From Haloimpatiens lingqiaonensis (GTDB lineage: Bacteria; Bacillota; Clostridia; Clostridiales; Clostridiaceae), in the NCBI RefSeq assembly GCF_044502415.1, contig NZ_CP172402.1: a stretch of DNA of 64,000 nt, one strand, 5' to 3'. The notes under the pieces were generated by a model. It saw nothing but the letters and a program-made list of their open reading frames with translations, was not told the origin of the DNA and did no database searches. This document shows, one piece after another, positions 53,498 to 62,704 of the stretch (position 1 is the stretch's first letter; the number at the start of each line of letters is the position of its first letter). A program made the position numbers and the translations under genes.

Positions 53498-54994
53498 TTA
53501 TCTTTCTCTTGCCCATCCTCTAGATCTTTCTACTGCATCATGCCAATCCTTTAGTAACTTTTCTCTTCTTTCCTCAATCATAACTGGATTAAACACCTTA
53601 GACACAGCCCAATTAGTTGATATGTCCTCTTTATCCTTCCAATATCCTGTGGCTAAACCTGCCAAATAGGCTGCACCCAAAGCTGTAGTTTCCGTAACCT
53701 TAGGTCTATGAACTGACACATCTAATATATCTGACTGAAATTGCATTAAAAAATTATTTGCACAAGCCCCACCATCTACCTTTAATTCTTTAAGTTTTAT
53801 GCCTGAATCCTCTTGCATAGCTTTTAAAATATCATAGGATTGATAAGCTATAGATTCTAGTGTAGCTCTTATAAAATGTTCTTTTTTAGTTCCTCTGGTA
53901 AGTCCAACTACAGTACCTCTAGCATAAGGATCCCAATAAGGAGCTCCTAATCCTACAAAGGCAGGAACTAAATATACTCCATCCGTATCCTCCACAGCTA
54001 AAGCATATTCCTCTGAGTCTGCGGCATTTTTAAGCATTCTCATTTCATCCCTTAGCCATTGAATAGATGCTCCGCCCATAAATATACTTCCTTCTAGAGC
54101 ATAATTTACCTTTCCATCTACTCCCCAAGCTATGGTAGTAAGTAATCCATTTTGAGAGGCAACAGCTTTCTCACCTGTGTTCATAAGCATAAAACATCCA
54201 GTACCATAGGTATTCTTTGCGGCTCCCTCATCATAGCAAGTTTGTCCAAATAAAGCTGCCTGTTGGTCTCCTGCATCTCCTGATATCTTTATAGGCATTC
54301 CAAAAAGCACCTCATCTGTTTCCCCATAGATGTAGCTAGATGGCTTTACCTGTGGCAGCATAGACTCTGGAATGTCAAATTCCCTTAATAAATCCTCATC
54401 CCATTTTAATTCATGAATATTAAATAGCATGGTTCTAGAAGCATTAGAATAATCCGTTACATGAATTCTTCCCTTAGTTAAATTCCATATAAGCCAAGTA
54501 TCTATATTTCCAAATAGGAGGTTTCCTCTTTCAGCTTCTTCTCTTGCTCCTGGCACATTATCTAATATCCATTTTATTTTCGTAGCAGAAAAATACGCAT
54601 CTAAAACCAACCCCGTTTTATTTCTTATCACTTCATCCATGCCCTTTTTTCTGAGTTCATCACAAATATCTGCGGTTCTTCTGCACTGCCATACTATAGC
54701 ATTATATACAGGAAGCCCTGTCCTCTTATCCCACACAATAGTAGTTTCCCTTTGATTTGTTATGCCTATAGCCTCTATATCTTTAGCTGATACATTTATG
54801 GTAAACATAGCTTCCGTAGCTACACTAAATTGAGTAGCCCAAATTTCCATAGGATTGTGTTCTACCCAGCCTGACTTTGGATAAATCTGCTTAAATTCCT
54901 TTTGAGCCATACTCACTATTTCACCTTTTTTATTGAACAATATACATCTTGAACTGGTAGTTCCCTGATCAAGCGCCATTATTAATTTTCCCAT
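53498..54994 (-). CDS. glpK: Glycerol kinase
   Basis: Phosphorylates glycerol to glycerol 3-phosphate. 498 residues, normal length: DQGTTSSRCILFNKKG (phosphate loop), WVEHNPMEIW, the glycerol pocket residues R/E in TNQRET, LDGACANN-type motif DGGACANNF. Own promoter and a cre-like site upstream. A His that in enterococci is phosphorylated by HPr lies in the YTHIV-type loop; I did not identify it here. Confidence 0.97.
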   Translation of the reverse strand: MGKLIMALDQGTTSSRCILFNKKGEIVSMAQKEFKQIYPKSGWVEHNPMEIWATQFSVATEAMFTINVSAKDIEAIGITNQRETTIVWDKRTGLPVYNAIVWQCRRTADICDELRKKGMDEVIRNKTGLVLDAYFSATKIKWILDNVPGAREEAERGNLLFGNIDTWLIWNLTKGRIHVTDYSNASRTMLFNIHELKWDEDLLREFDIPESMLPQVKPSSYIYGETDEVLFGMPIKISGDAGDQQAALFGQTCYDEGAAKNTYGTGCFMLMNTGEKAVASQNGLLTTIAWGVDGKVNYALEGSIFMGGASIQWLRDEMRMLKNAADSEEYALAVEDTDGVYLVPAFVGLGAPYWDPYARGTVVGLTRGTKKEHFIRATLESIAYQSYDILKAMQEDSGIKLKELKVDGGACANNFLMQFQSDILDVSVHRPKVTETTALGAAYLAGLATGYWKDKEDISTNWAVSKVFNPVMIEERREKLLKDWHDAVERSRGWARER

Positions 54995-55097
54995 AATAAA
55001 TCCTCCATATAGAAATTCTTGTCCAGTAACATATCCACCGCTATCTTGCCTCTTTATATTTTATAGAAAATAAATTTACTACAGTAGATAGTACTTA

Positions 55098-55113
55098 CAT
55101 AAACGTTTGCATG
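55098..55113. promoter_or_regulatory. Cre-like (CcpA) site upstream of glpK
   Basis: CATAAACGTTTGCATG, a near-palindrome around AAACGTTT, resembles the CcpA operator (TGNAANCGNWNNCA) with one poorer arm. It lies just downstream of the -10 box, where CcpA binding represses. Glycerol kinase is a usual CcpA target. Confidence 0.45.
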
Positions 55114-55118
55114 AAACT

Positions 55119-55147
55119 AAATTAATATTCTATTTTTATATATTCAA
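55119..55147 (-). promoter_or_regulatory. Possible promoter of glpK
   Basis: TTGAAT and TAATTT with 17 bases between on the minus strand. Rest of 54995-55264 shows nothing but the cre-like site. Confidence 0.4.
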
Positions 55148-55256
55148 TAATATTATCATCCTATCCTTTAATCAATTAAAAGTTATCAAATAATTCAACC
55201 TTCGCTGCTATGGAATATCAATATAAAATTTAGAATGAATTATAAAAATCCTTTAG

Positions 55257-55279
55257 ATGAGTTTTTAAATTAACTCATC
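55257..55279 (-). terminator. Possible terminator after the DUF1667 gene
   Basis: GATGAGTT and AAACTCATC pair on the minus strand over the stop codon, followed by TAAAGGATTTTT. Confidence 0.5.
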
Positions 55280-55636
55280 CACTTGTTTTGTAGCTATTAT
55301 ATTAATTCCAGTGCCCGCTACATTTTTTAATACTACATCTCCTATTTTTATAGGTGCTTTTACTACAACTCCTCTTAATTCATCTATACACTGAAAAATT
55401 CTATCCTTTGGTATATCATTTTCCGTTTTTACAGACACTGCATCTATTACTCCACCTTCTACCTTTACGGAAGATGTTACTATTCTAGTGGGATTAGTAC
55501 ACTCCTTTTCCGCATAAGTTTTACCCTTAGGACAAGTATTTCCCTTTACCTCTACTACTTCACCATTTTCTATTTTAACCTCTAAGGAGCATCCCATGGG
55601 GCAACCTATACAAGTTAATTCTCTAACATCACTCAT
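55265..55636 (-). CDS. DUF1667 protein, small cysteine-rich partner of glycerol-3-phosphate dehydrogenase-like proteins
   Basis: 123 residues. The N-terminus LTCIGCPMGCSLEV with further Cys in GNTCPKGK gives four cysteines (C-x2-C-x3-C ... C), a possible Fe-S or zinc site. In clostridia the family sits behind the two FAD proteins seen here and probably serves in electron transfer. Start ATG 55636; longer reading starts within the intergenic part. Last gene of the group. Confidence 0.85.
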   Translation of the reverse strand: MSDVRELTCIGCPMGCSLEVKIENGEVVEVKGNTCPKGKTYAEKECTNPTRIVTSSVKVEGGVIDAVSVKTENDIPKDRIFQCIDELRGVVVKAPIKIGDVVLKNVAGTGINIIATKQVDELI

Positions 55637-55725
55637 ACTAAAGCATTCTCCCTTCCTGTCATTACTCCAACTAATGCAGCACTTCAACTACTGCAAATTA
55701 GTAAGTAATAATTTATAATCAATAT

Positions 55726-56982
55726 CTATTTTTCCACCGTTACCCTTATCTTTTTACAATGAGGATATTTATTAAGCATATCCTTATTAAGTTTTATCGT
55801 TTCCATTTCCCCTGGAGTAAGTATTCTCTTTTTCCTATAAATCTCTCTTGAATCATCAAAATAAACTGACACATAATTGTCATGAAAAACTTCTCCCACT
55901 CTAAATCTAATATCTATTTCCTTTTCTATATTATCAGGATTTATTTTCTTTGGAACAGTATATCTAACTCCACCTTCAGCTACTATATCTATGCCCTCTT
56001 GTCCATACTCTTTTCCCTTTACATAATTAGCAGCACTATTTCCTGCATTTATACTTTCTATAGTAACATTATCCACTAAATCATGTACATGAAGAACATT
56101 TCCACAGGCAAATATTCCATCTATATTAGTTTGGAAACTTTCATTAACTTGTGGTCCTCCAGTAACCCCTGATAATTCTACATTGGCTTTAGTAGACAAC
56201 TCATTTTCCGGTAAAAGTCCTACAGATAAAAGCAATGTATCACAAGGTATATACTCCTCTGTTTCCTTTATAGGTTTTCTGTTTTCATCCACCTTTGCTA
56301 TAATTACTCCTTCTAATCTATCTTTTCCCTTTATATCTACCACTGTATGTGAAAGCTTAAGAGGTATATTAAAGTCATCTAAACACTGTACTATATTTCT
56401 CTTAAGTCCACTAGAATAAGGCATAAGTTCTACCACTGCTTTAACTTTCGCTCCTTCTAATGTCATTCTTCTTGCCATTATAAGTCCTATGTCACCAGAT
56501 CCAAGTATAACTATTTCCTTTCCTGGCATTACTCCTTCTATATTTACAAACTTTTGAGCAGCTCCTGCAGAATATATTCCAGCACATCTGCTACCAGGTA
56601 TATTTATAGCTCCTCTTGGTCTTTCTCTGCATCCCATGGCTAAAATAACTGCCTTGGCTTTAATTTCCAATAATCCATCAGAAGAATTTACTACTGTTAA
56701 AATCTTTTCCTCATTTATATCTATAACCATACTATTTAATATATATGGAATCTTTAATTCATTCACCTGGTCTATAAATCTTTGGGCGTATTCTGGCCCT
56801 GTTAACTCTTCCTTAAAGGTATGAAGTCCAAAACCATTGTGTATACACTGATTAAGTATTCCCCCTAAGCAGTTATCTCTTTCTATTATAATAATATCAT
56901 CTATTCCCTGTTCCTTTGCGGCTATAGCTGCTGCAAGTCCCGCTGGGCCTCCCCCTATTATTGCTATATCATAATTTTTCAT
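55726..56982 (-). CDS. NAD(P)/FAD-dependent oxidoreductase of the glycerol-3-phosphate operon
   Basis: 418 residues with two dinucleotide folds: FAD-binding IAIIGGGPAGLAAAIAAKEQG at the N-terminus and a second GSGDIGLIMARRM near 157-170, and the typical FAD-closing DGIFACGNVLHVHD. No redox-active disulfide is evident in the CxxC position. It lies between the FAD dehydrogenase and DUF1667 genes. It likely passes electrons from glycerol-3-phosphate to NAD or another carrier; family evidence, not shown directly. Confidence 0.88.
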   Translation of the reverse strand: MKNYDIAIIGGGPAGLAAAIAAKEQGIDDIIIIERDNCLGGILNQCIHNGFGLHTFKEELTGPEYAQRFIDQVNELKIPYILNSMVIDINEEKILTVVNSSDGLLEIKAKAVILAMGCRERPRGAINIPGSRCAGIYSAGAAQKFVNIEGVMPGKEIVILGSGDIGLIMARRMTLEGAKVKAVVELMPYSSGLKRNIVQCLDDFNIPLKLSHTVVDIKGKDRLEGVIIAKVDENRKPIKETEEYIPCDTLLLSVGLLPENELSTKANVELSGVTGGPQVNESFQTNIDGIFACGNVLHVHDLVDNVTIESINAGNSAANYVKGKEYGQEGIDIVAEGGVRYTVPKKINPDNIEKEIDIRFRVGEVFHDNYVSVYFDDSREIYRKKRILTPGEMETIKLNKDMLNKYPHCKKIRVTVEK

Positions 56983-57095
56983 GCTTTTACCTCCAAATTT
57001 GCTTAATAACTACATTTAAACTTTAAATAAACTATTTTAAATAAAACCCACCAATCACATGTGTATGATAATTATTTGAATATTAAACTTCATAT

Positions 57096-58526
57096 TTATC
57101 TCTTATTTTCATTTAATAATATATTGGATTTGCCTCCAAACTTAGTTACATCCATTTTAGACATATTTAATTCTCTAGCTAATATATCCACTACCTTAGT
57201 AGAACAAAATCCTGATTGACATCTTCCCATGCCAGCTCTAGTTCTTCTTTTAACTCCATCTAAGTCTCTAGCTCCCATAGGTCTTCTTATGGCGTCTACT
57301 ATCTCTCCTTCTGTAACTAGTTCACATCTGCATATTATATTTCCGTACAATGGATTTATTTTTATAATTTCTTTTCTCTCCTCATTAGACATTTCTCTAA
57401 ATTTAGGTATCCCTTTTCTTATAGGATTAAATTTGTGATTTTTATCTGGATTTAACTTATTTATAACTATATTCTCAATCATCTCTGCTATGGCTGGAGC
57501 AGATGATAACCCTGGTGATTCAATACCTGCAGCATTTATAAAATTGTCCACATCTTCAGATTCTCCAATTATAAAATCATCTTCTGTGCTATGAGCTCTT
57601 AATCCCGCAAAAGATGTTATTATACTTCTCATTGGAATATTTTTTAGCGTAAGCTTAGCTTTTTCTAATATTTCTCCTAAACCTTCCCCTGTAGTATTCA
57701 AATCCCCTTTATCCTCTATATCTATAGCATTAGGTCCTATTAATAAGTTTCCATCCACCGTTGGGGTTACTAAAACACCCTTGCCCATTTTGGTTGGTAA
57801 TTGAAATATTGTTTTCTCTACAGTTTTTCCGGCTGTTTTATCGAATAAGCAATACTCGCCTTTTCTAGCTATTATATTTATCTTATTTTCACTAACCATA
57901 TTGTTTATACTATCTGCATTTACCCCAGCAGCATTTATTATTAATCTTCCTTCAATATCTTCTAAATTAGTCTTTACTATAAAACTATCTTTCTCCTTAA
58001 CTACATCTAGAACTTCACAATTAAACTTAAAATCCACCCCATTTGTAAAAGCATTTTCTGCTAAAGCTATAGTCATTTCATAAGGACAAACTATACCTCC
58101 TGTAGGGGCATATAAAGCCGCCACAATATTAGAATTTAAATTAGGCTCCATAGCCATAAGCTCATTCTTATCTAATATCTTAAGTCCAGAAATTCCATTT
58201 TGTTCTCCTCTTTCCTTAAGTTCTTGAAGCTTACCTAAATCCTCCTTATTAAAACAAACTACCAAAGAGCCATTTCTCTTAAAAGGAAAATCCAATTCCT
58301 TAGAAAGCCTATCAAACATTGCGTTACCTTTTTTATTCAATACTGATTTTAAAGAACCTGGCTTAGCATCATGTCCAGCATGTACTATAGCACTATTAGC
58401 CTTAGTGGTTCCTACCGCCACATCAGAACCTTTTTCCAAAACACAAATATTTAAATTATATTTCGAAAGTTCTCTAGCCACACCACATCCTATAACACCT
58501 GCACCTATAACAATAACATCAAACAT
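57096..58526 (-). CDS. FAD-dependent glycerol-3-phosphate dehydrogenase-like oxidoreductase with BFD-type [2Fe-2S] domain
   Basis: 476 residues: FAD domain with VIVIGAGVIGCGVARELSKYN, DAO-family core through ~370, then a C-terminal bacterioferritin-ferredoxin-like [2Fe-2S] domain (~395-460) with IICRCELV and GRCQSGFCS (C-x-C ... C-x4-C). Related to GlpA of anaerobic glycerol-3-phosphate dehydrogenase. Start ATG 58526 after AAGGAGG, downstream of a GlpP-type leader (58554-58598), which argues that it is the glpD-equivalent of this organism. Confidence 0.9.
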   Translation of the reverse strand: MFDVIVIGAGVIGCGVARELSKYNLNICVLEKGSDVAVGTTKANSAIVHAGHDAKPGSLKSVLNKKGNAMFDRLSKELDFPFKRNGSLVVCFNKEDLGKLQELKERGEQNGISGLKILDKNELMAMEPNLNSNIVAALYAPTGGIVCPYEMTIALAENAFTNGVDFKFNCEVLDVVKEKDSFIVKTNLEDIEGRLIINAAGVNADSINNMVSENKINIIARKGEYCLFDKTAGKTVEKTIFQLPTKMGKGVLVTPTVDGNLLIGPNAIDIEDKGDLNTTGEGLGEILEKAKLTLKNIPMRSIITSFAGLRAHSTEDDFIIGESEDVDNFINAAGIESPGLSSAPAIAEMIENIVINKLNPDKNHKFNPIRKGIPKFREMSNEERKEIIKINPLYGNIICRCELVTEGEIVDAIRRPMGARDLDGVKRRTRAGMGRCQSGFCSTKVVDILARELNMSKMDVTKFGGKSNILLNENKR

Positions 58527-58553
58527 TTTAATCCTCCTTCAACTCAAAAAAGC

Positions 58554-58598
58554 AAAAAAACCACCATCTATAAAGAGGGTCTCCCTTTATAAACGTGG
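58554..58598 (-). promoter_or_regulatory. Leader terminator, presumed GlpP antitermination target
   Basis: On the minus strand CCACGTTTATAAAGGG pairs with CTCTTTATAGATGGTGG, followed by seven T, ~30 bases before the dehydrogenase start. Preceded by a promoter and close to glpP. In Bacillus GlpP with glycerol 3-phosphate prevents termination at the glpD leader; the arrangement here matches it. Confidence 0.78.
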
Positions 58599-58639
58599 CT
58601 TATCTCTCTCACTCTCGCCGTATATTTCATTATAAAATT

Positions 58640-58669
58640 ATTATACTTTAATATAAATACCTTTGTCAA
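58640..58669 (-). promoter_or_regulatory. Promoter of the glycerol-3-phosphate dehydrogenase operon
   Basis: TTGACA and TATAAT with an 18-base spacer on the minus strand, just after the glpP stop. Confidence 0.75.
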
Positions 58670-58682
58670 CGAACGGGAGACT

Positions 58683-59249
58683 CTACATATACCATATTTC
58701 TTCCTTGCTGGTGGAAATAGCAATGGCTCCTGCCTTTAAACTTCCTATTACATCTTCCTTATCAGCTATAAGTCCCCCAGTTATTACTGGTACATTGATT
58801 TCTTTTCTAACCTTCTCTGTTATTTTATTCATAACTCCAGGCAATATTTCCACTGCATCTGGTTTTATAGCCTTAGCAGTGGAAATTCCACTGCTTAAGG
58901 ATAAATTGTCTAATATAAACAACCTTTGAATAGCAAATAAATTATTTTCTTTTGCAGCTTTTATTATACTAGCTTTTGTACTTATTATTCCGTGGGGATT
59001 TATCTTTTCTTTTATATATCTTAAAGCATATTCATCTCTTCCAAACCCATCCATAAGATCCACATGTATATAAATACTTTTTCCTGACTCTTTAACCTTA
59101 TGAACTATCTTATCTAAGTTAAGAATATTACCTTTAAGTAAAAATATTATTTCACAGGGAGATTCTATTGCATTATGCAACTTTTCTAAATTATTCACTG
59201 CTGCTATTATTGGACTAATCTGCAACTTCCCATAAAACTCATTCTTCAA
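58683..59249 (-). CDS. glpP: Glycerol-3-phosphate-responsive antiterminator GlpP
   Basis: RNA-binding antiterminator activated by glycerol 3-phosphate. 188 residues: IIFLLKGNILNLD, IYIHVDLMDGFGRDEYALRYI, GIISTKASIIKAAKE, FAIQRLFILDN, VEILPGVM and VITGGLI all match the TIM-barrel family. Start set at TTG 59249, 8 bases after GGGAG; an ATG at 59264 overlaps the stop of the upstream chemoreceptor (TAATG) and is an alternative. It lies directly behind the H-NOX gene. Confidence 0.93.
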   Translation of the reverse strand: MKNEFYGKLQISPIIAAVNNLEKLHNAIESPCEIIFLLKGNILNLDKIVHKVKESGKSIYIHVDLMDGFGRDEYALRYIKEKINPHGIISTKASIIKAAKENNLFAIQRLFILDNLSLSSGISTAKAIKPDAVEILPGVMNKITEKVRKEINVPVITGGLIADKEDVIGSLKAGAIAISTSKEEIWYM

Positions 59250-59263
59250 AAAAACCACTCCCA

Positions 59264-61063
59264 TTAAATTTTATATTTTACTAATTCCCCTTTAAATATT
59301 TGTGTAATCTTTTGGAATTTGTCTATGTTATCCACTAATTTCTTCAATTCATTTGTGTAATTATTAACGCTAGCACTTACTTCCTCTGAGGAAGCTGAGT
59401 TCTCTTCTGCAATAGCTGCTAATGACTCTATATTTTCGTATATACTAGCTATAGAATCCGCTTCTTTATTTAATTCATTTATAGTTTTTATCATAGATGA
59501 AGATACTGTTTGTATTGATTTATTTGCTTCATAACTAATGTTTTTAACAGTTTCTAAGCTAGTTGTCTCGCTCTCTAATACATCATATTGATTTCCTATA
59601 CTGTTTACTAAATCCCTTATATCTCCCACAAATTCAGCTAAGTTTGAATTTATATCCTCTACAGCAGTTTTAGTTTGTTCAGCAAGCTTTCTAACCTCTT
59701 CCGCTACCACTGCAAATCCTCTTCCCTGTTCTCCTGCTCTAGCCGCTTCTATAGAGGCATTTAATGCTAAAAGATTAGTTTGCTCAGATATTTGAGAAAC
59801 TATTAAAACTATATTAGTTATATCATTAGCCCTTCCTTGTAAATTCAGTCCCTTATCTTTTACCCCTTGGAACTTTTCTAATGTATTTAATATATTATTA
59901 CTTGTCTTTTGAACATTTTCATAGCTATTATTTATTTTTTCAATAGCTTTTTCTAACTCTTCCTTATTAATATTTTCATTTTCTACTATACGCTTTAGCA
60001 TTTGTACATTTTCATTTAATGCTAATGCAGTTCCTTCAGTATTTTGCGCTTGACTTACAGCTCCATCAGCTACTTGTTCCACCACACCAGCTATTTCATC
60101 AGATGTAATTTTCATAGTATCTGATATATTGTTTATATTATTTACAAAATTATTCATTTCATCTGTAACACCCTTGAATTCTACAAAATCAGCTTTTATA
60201 ACTTCTTTATATCCCTTTAATGAACGGAATATATCTTCAAAGAAGTCATTTGTTTCTATATCCGAATCTTCATTATAATTGTGATTATTAATCTGCCTTA
60301 TAGTTTCTTCTATCATATTTTTAGGTCTTATAAGAAAATATGTACCCATAAATGATGCTATAGATGAAACTAAAGAAATGATTAATCCTTTTAAGATATT
60401 ATTAGCTCCCAAAACAGGCAATGTTCCAATAATAGATACTAAAAATGTAAATATTGCAACCTTAGCTTCTAATTTTTTTATAAATCCTAAGGATAATAAT
60501 TTATTAAATTTATACACTCTTTTGTAATAAATATCTTTATTAAAAGTAAGCTTTAACTTTAAAAAATCATTTCTTCTCTCTAATTCATCTATTTGTATAT
60601 CTTCTTTAAAAAATTCACAACTACCTTGTATTAATCCAAGAAAGTAATCAAACATACCCCTGTTGGAGCTATATGTAAAGATAGCCTGTCTATTAGATAC
60701 GGGGTCTATATTTAATATAGGCGGCTTAGCTCCTTTAAATTTTTTAGTCATTACCACATGTACGTGAAACATAGATTTAAAAAATGAATACATATTTTCA
60801 TGCTGAAAGAAAGCTGGAAAATCTTCATGGAATGACATTATATTGCTCTTACCTATTTCCATCCAAAGTTTTTTGCTATTTAACCCTATACCAGAAGCTA
60901 TATTTTCTATAACCCTCTTTATCTTTGAATCTTCTACATCCTCTAATGGAGAAAATATCCTGCTAGTTTCCCAACCTTCTGATTCCATAGCTCTATCAAC
61001 CACTTCATCATTATATAATTTTCTACAAGTTCTTAACCATGTCGCTACTACTGTACCTTTCAT
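59264..61063 (-). CDS. H-NOX (heme NO/O2-binding) domain fused to a methyl-accepting chemotaxis protein
   Basis: 599 residues. Residues 1-~180 are an H-NOX heme domain: proximal His102 in VHVVMTKKFKGAKPP, Y131-S133-R135 of the YxSxR heme-carboxylate motif, and the distal trio W9, N74, Y140 that in the Thermoanaerobacter H-NOX hydrogen-bonds O2. Two membrane helices follow (~200-250), then the MCP signalling domain with EQTNLLALNASIEAARAGEQGRGFAVVAEEVRKLAEQT at its tip. Known clostridial relatives (SONO) bind NO extremely tightly. It is overlapped by or adjacent to glpP. ATG 61063 follows AAGGGGGAG. A chemotaxis apparatus must be encoded elsewhere. Confidence 0.95.
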   Translation of the reverse strand: MKGTVVATWLRTCRKLYNDEVVDRAMESEGWETSRIFSPLEDVEDSKIKRVIENIASGIGLNSKKLWMEIGKSNIMSFHEDFPAFFQHENMYSFFKSMFHVHVVMTKKFKGAKPPILNIDPVSNRQAIFTYSSNRGMFDYFLGLIQGSCEFFKEDIQIDELERRNDFLKLKLTFNKDIYYKRVYKFNKLLSLGFIKKLEAKVAIFTFLVSIIGTLPVLGANNILKGLIISLVSSIASFMGTYFLIRPKNMIEETIRQINNHNYNEDSDIETNDFFEDIFRSLKGYKEVIKADFVEFKGVTDEMNNFVNNINNISDTMKITSDEIAGVVEQVADGAVSQAQNTEGTALALNENVQMLKRIVENENINKEELEKAIEKINNSYENVQKTSNNILNTLEKFQGVKDKGLNLQGRANDITNIVLIVSQISEQTNLLALNASIEAARAGEQGRGFAVVAEEVRKLAEQTKTAVEDINSNLAEFVGDIRDLVNSIGNQYDVLESETTSLETVKNISYEANKSIQTVSSSMIKTINELNKEADSIASIYENIESLAAIAEENSASSEEVSASVNNYTNELKKLVDNIDKFQKITQIFKGELVKYKI

Positions 61064-61159
61064 ACTGCTCCCCCTTAACTCTAAAACTTATAATCTCAAT
61101 TATATATTCGTTTATATATACTTTTTATTAATAATTAATATTAAATAAATCTTTAAAAT

Positions 61160-61185
61160 AGAGAATTGAAGTTAATCAATTCTCT
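61160..61185 (-). terminator. Hairpin downstream of sleC
   Basis: AGAGAATTGA and TCAATTCTCT pair over 6 bases; a T/A-rich stretch follows on the minus strand. About 80 bases after the sleC stop. Confidence 0.55.
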
Positions 61186-61267
61186 TAAAATTCCCATATT
61201 TATATTAAAAACAATTTTTACTATATAAATTATACCACTTTATTGATTTTTTTCTATATGAAATATC

Positions 61268-62593
61268 CTATTGTATGGGATATTCAATTGTTGGATGATA
61301 AAGATTAGAATATGGTGTTGGTGGAATAAAAATAGCTTCTTCATACCCTCTAGGTTGTAGTTCGGCTATTTTAGTAACTGCAACATATATATCTGATATT
61401 TTATACCAAGTTGGATAATCTACTACTCCTATTGGTGGTAAATAGAAAACCTTTTGGAATGTAGTAACTGCATTTTTAGTGCTTTCTCCATATATTCCAT
61501 CTGCTATAACCTTAGGAATAGCTGGATAGTCCTGAGAAATTCTATTTAAATAAGTTTGAATTGTTCTAACAGGTTCTCCTGATGAACCTAGTTTTAAAAC
61601 AAATCCTGGATAGGACATAGGAATTCCTCTAACCTGTTTTGCTGTTTCAAATTCTAAATTAGATCCATAAAAACTAGTTAATATTTCATATGGAACTTTT
61701 CCTTCATCACCTAAATACTTACTCCCCCATTGAGTAAGCCAACCTGGACATTGAACCTTTACTCCATCACAATATTGAGTGAGAAGTGGCTGCTTTCTCG
61801 TTGGTCTTTTAGCATATGTGGAAAATATACCATCCACTATCCTGCTTATATTAGCATATATATTTCTTCCATAAGTAAATGCATGATCATATGCCGTGGA
61901 ATTGGTTATATCAAAACTTTTTCCCTTGCCCCTATACCATTCTGTATATATTCTATTTAAAGTAAATGATATTATACAATATATATTAGCTCTTATAGTT
62001 GTTTCTGGCCAAGTAGAAAATATTTCACTGGACGCTACATTTTTTATATAGTCCTTATATCTAACGGTATAATTAGGGGCCGATTGATCATTAGGTCCTC
62101 CAGCATGAACTACTATAAATTCTGGCACTACAGGTTCTGGAAGCACTACTCCTCCTGTAGGTTTAGGTTCTTCCTTATTAGGGTCTTCCGGTATCTTTGG
62201 AGGATAATTACCAACTAGAGTATTAGGTGGTATATCTATTAATTCTTCCTCTTGCCTATTTGGAGCTGTTTTCTCCATTTTACATTCTTGCACTGCTAAG
62301 GTCTGAGGATATATTTGACAATCCTTTACAAACAGCGTTCTATACCCTGGAGCCTCAACTCTTATATCACAAAAACTATATGGCAATTTATCTGAAGGTT
62401 TCATAGAAAACTCCAAATCAGGAGCATTTAATCCCAATTCATTTGTCAATCCAGATGTATCTGTGGTAGTAGTTTCCTCTAACTGTCTTGTACTATCTTC
62501 TGGTCTTTGCACTATAGTTACCTTTGCACCGTCTATAGGTATATAGGTTTCCCCTTCAAAAACTTGTACTTGAATGGTACCTTCACTTGGCAT
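61268..62593 (-). CDS. sleC: Spore cortex-lytic enzyme SleC
   Basis: Degrades cortex peptidoglycan during germination after activation by Csp protease. 441 residues, like C. perfringens SleC: N-terminal pro-region with a carboxypeptidase-regulatory-like beta domain (~5-105), proline-rich linker (PPNTLVGNYPPKIPEDP), a catalytic domain ~165-335 (VASSEIFSTWPETTIRANIYCIISFTLNRIYTEWYRGKG), and a C-terminal peptidoglycan-binding domain (LGSSGEPVRTIQTYLNRI.. DGIYGESTKNAVTTFQ). No signal peptide, as expected for a spore-coat-deposited enzyme. The Csp gene is just upstream. Confidence 0.92.
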   Translation of the reverse strand: MPSEGTIQVQVFEGETYIPIDGAKVTIVQRPEDSTRQLEETTTTDTSGLTNELGLNAPDLEFSMKPSDKLPYSFCDIRVEAPGYRTLFVKDCQIYPQTLAVQECKMEKTAPNRQEEELIDIPPNTLVGNYPPKIPEDPNKEEPKPTGGVVLPEPVVPEFIVVHAGGPNDQSAPNYTVRYKDYIKNVASSEIFSTWPETTIRANIYCIISFTLNRIYTEWYRGKGKSFDITNSTAYDHAFTYGRNIYANISRIVDGIFSTYAKRPTRKQPLLTQYCDGVKVQCPGWLTQWGSKYLGDEGKVPYEILTSFYGSNLEFETAKQVRGIPMSYPGFVLKLGSSGEPVRTIQTYLNRISQDYPAIPKVIADGIYGESTKNAVTTFQKVFYLPPIGVVDYPTWYKISDIYVAVTKIAELQPRGYEEAIFIPPTPYSNLYHPTIEYPIQ

Positions 62594-62704
62594 ATTCAGT
62601 CTCCTTATATAATTACTCTAATAACAATAATATGGTATTTGCATTAAAAACGTTCTTACTTCTTACCTTGTATAGTGTAGAGCTTGAACTTTATATGCGA
62701 AAGT

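Noticed and set aside
62594..62704. SigmaK- or SigmaG-type promoter before sleC
   Set aside because: AC-17-CATATTATT and GCATA..CACTATAC are near matches only; several such matches are expected by chance in this sequence.
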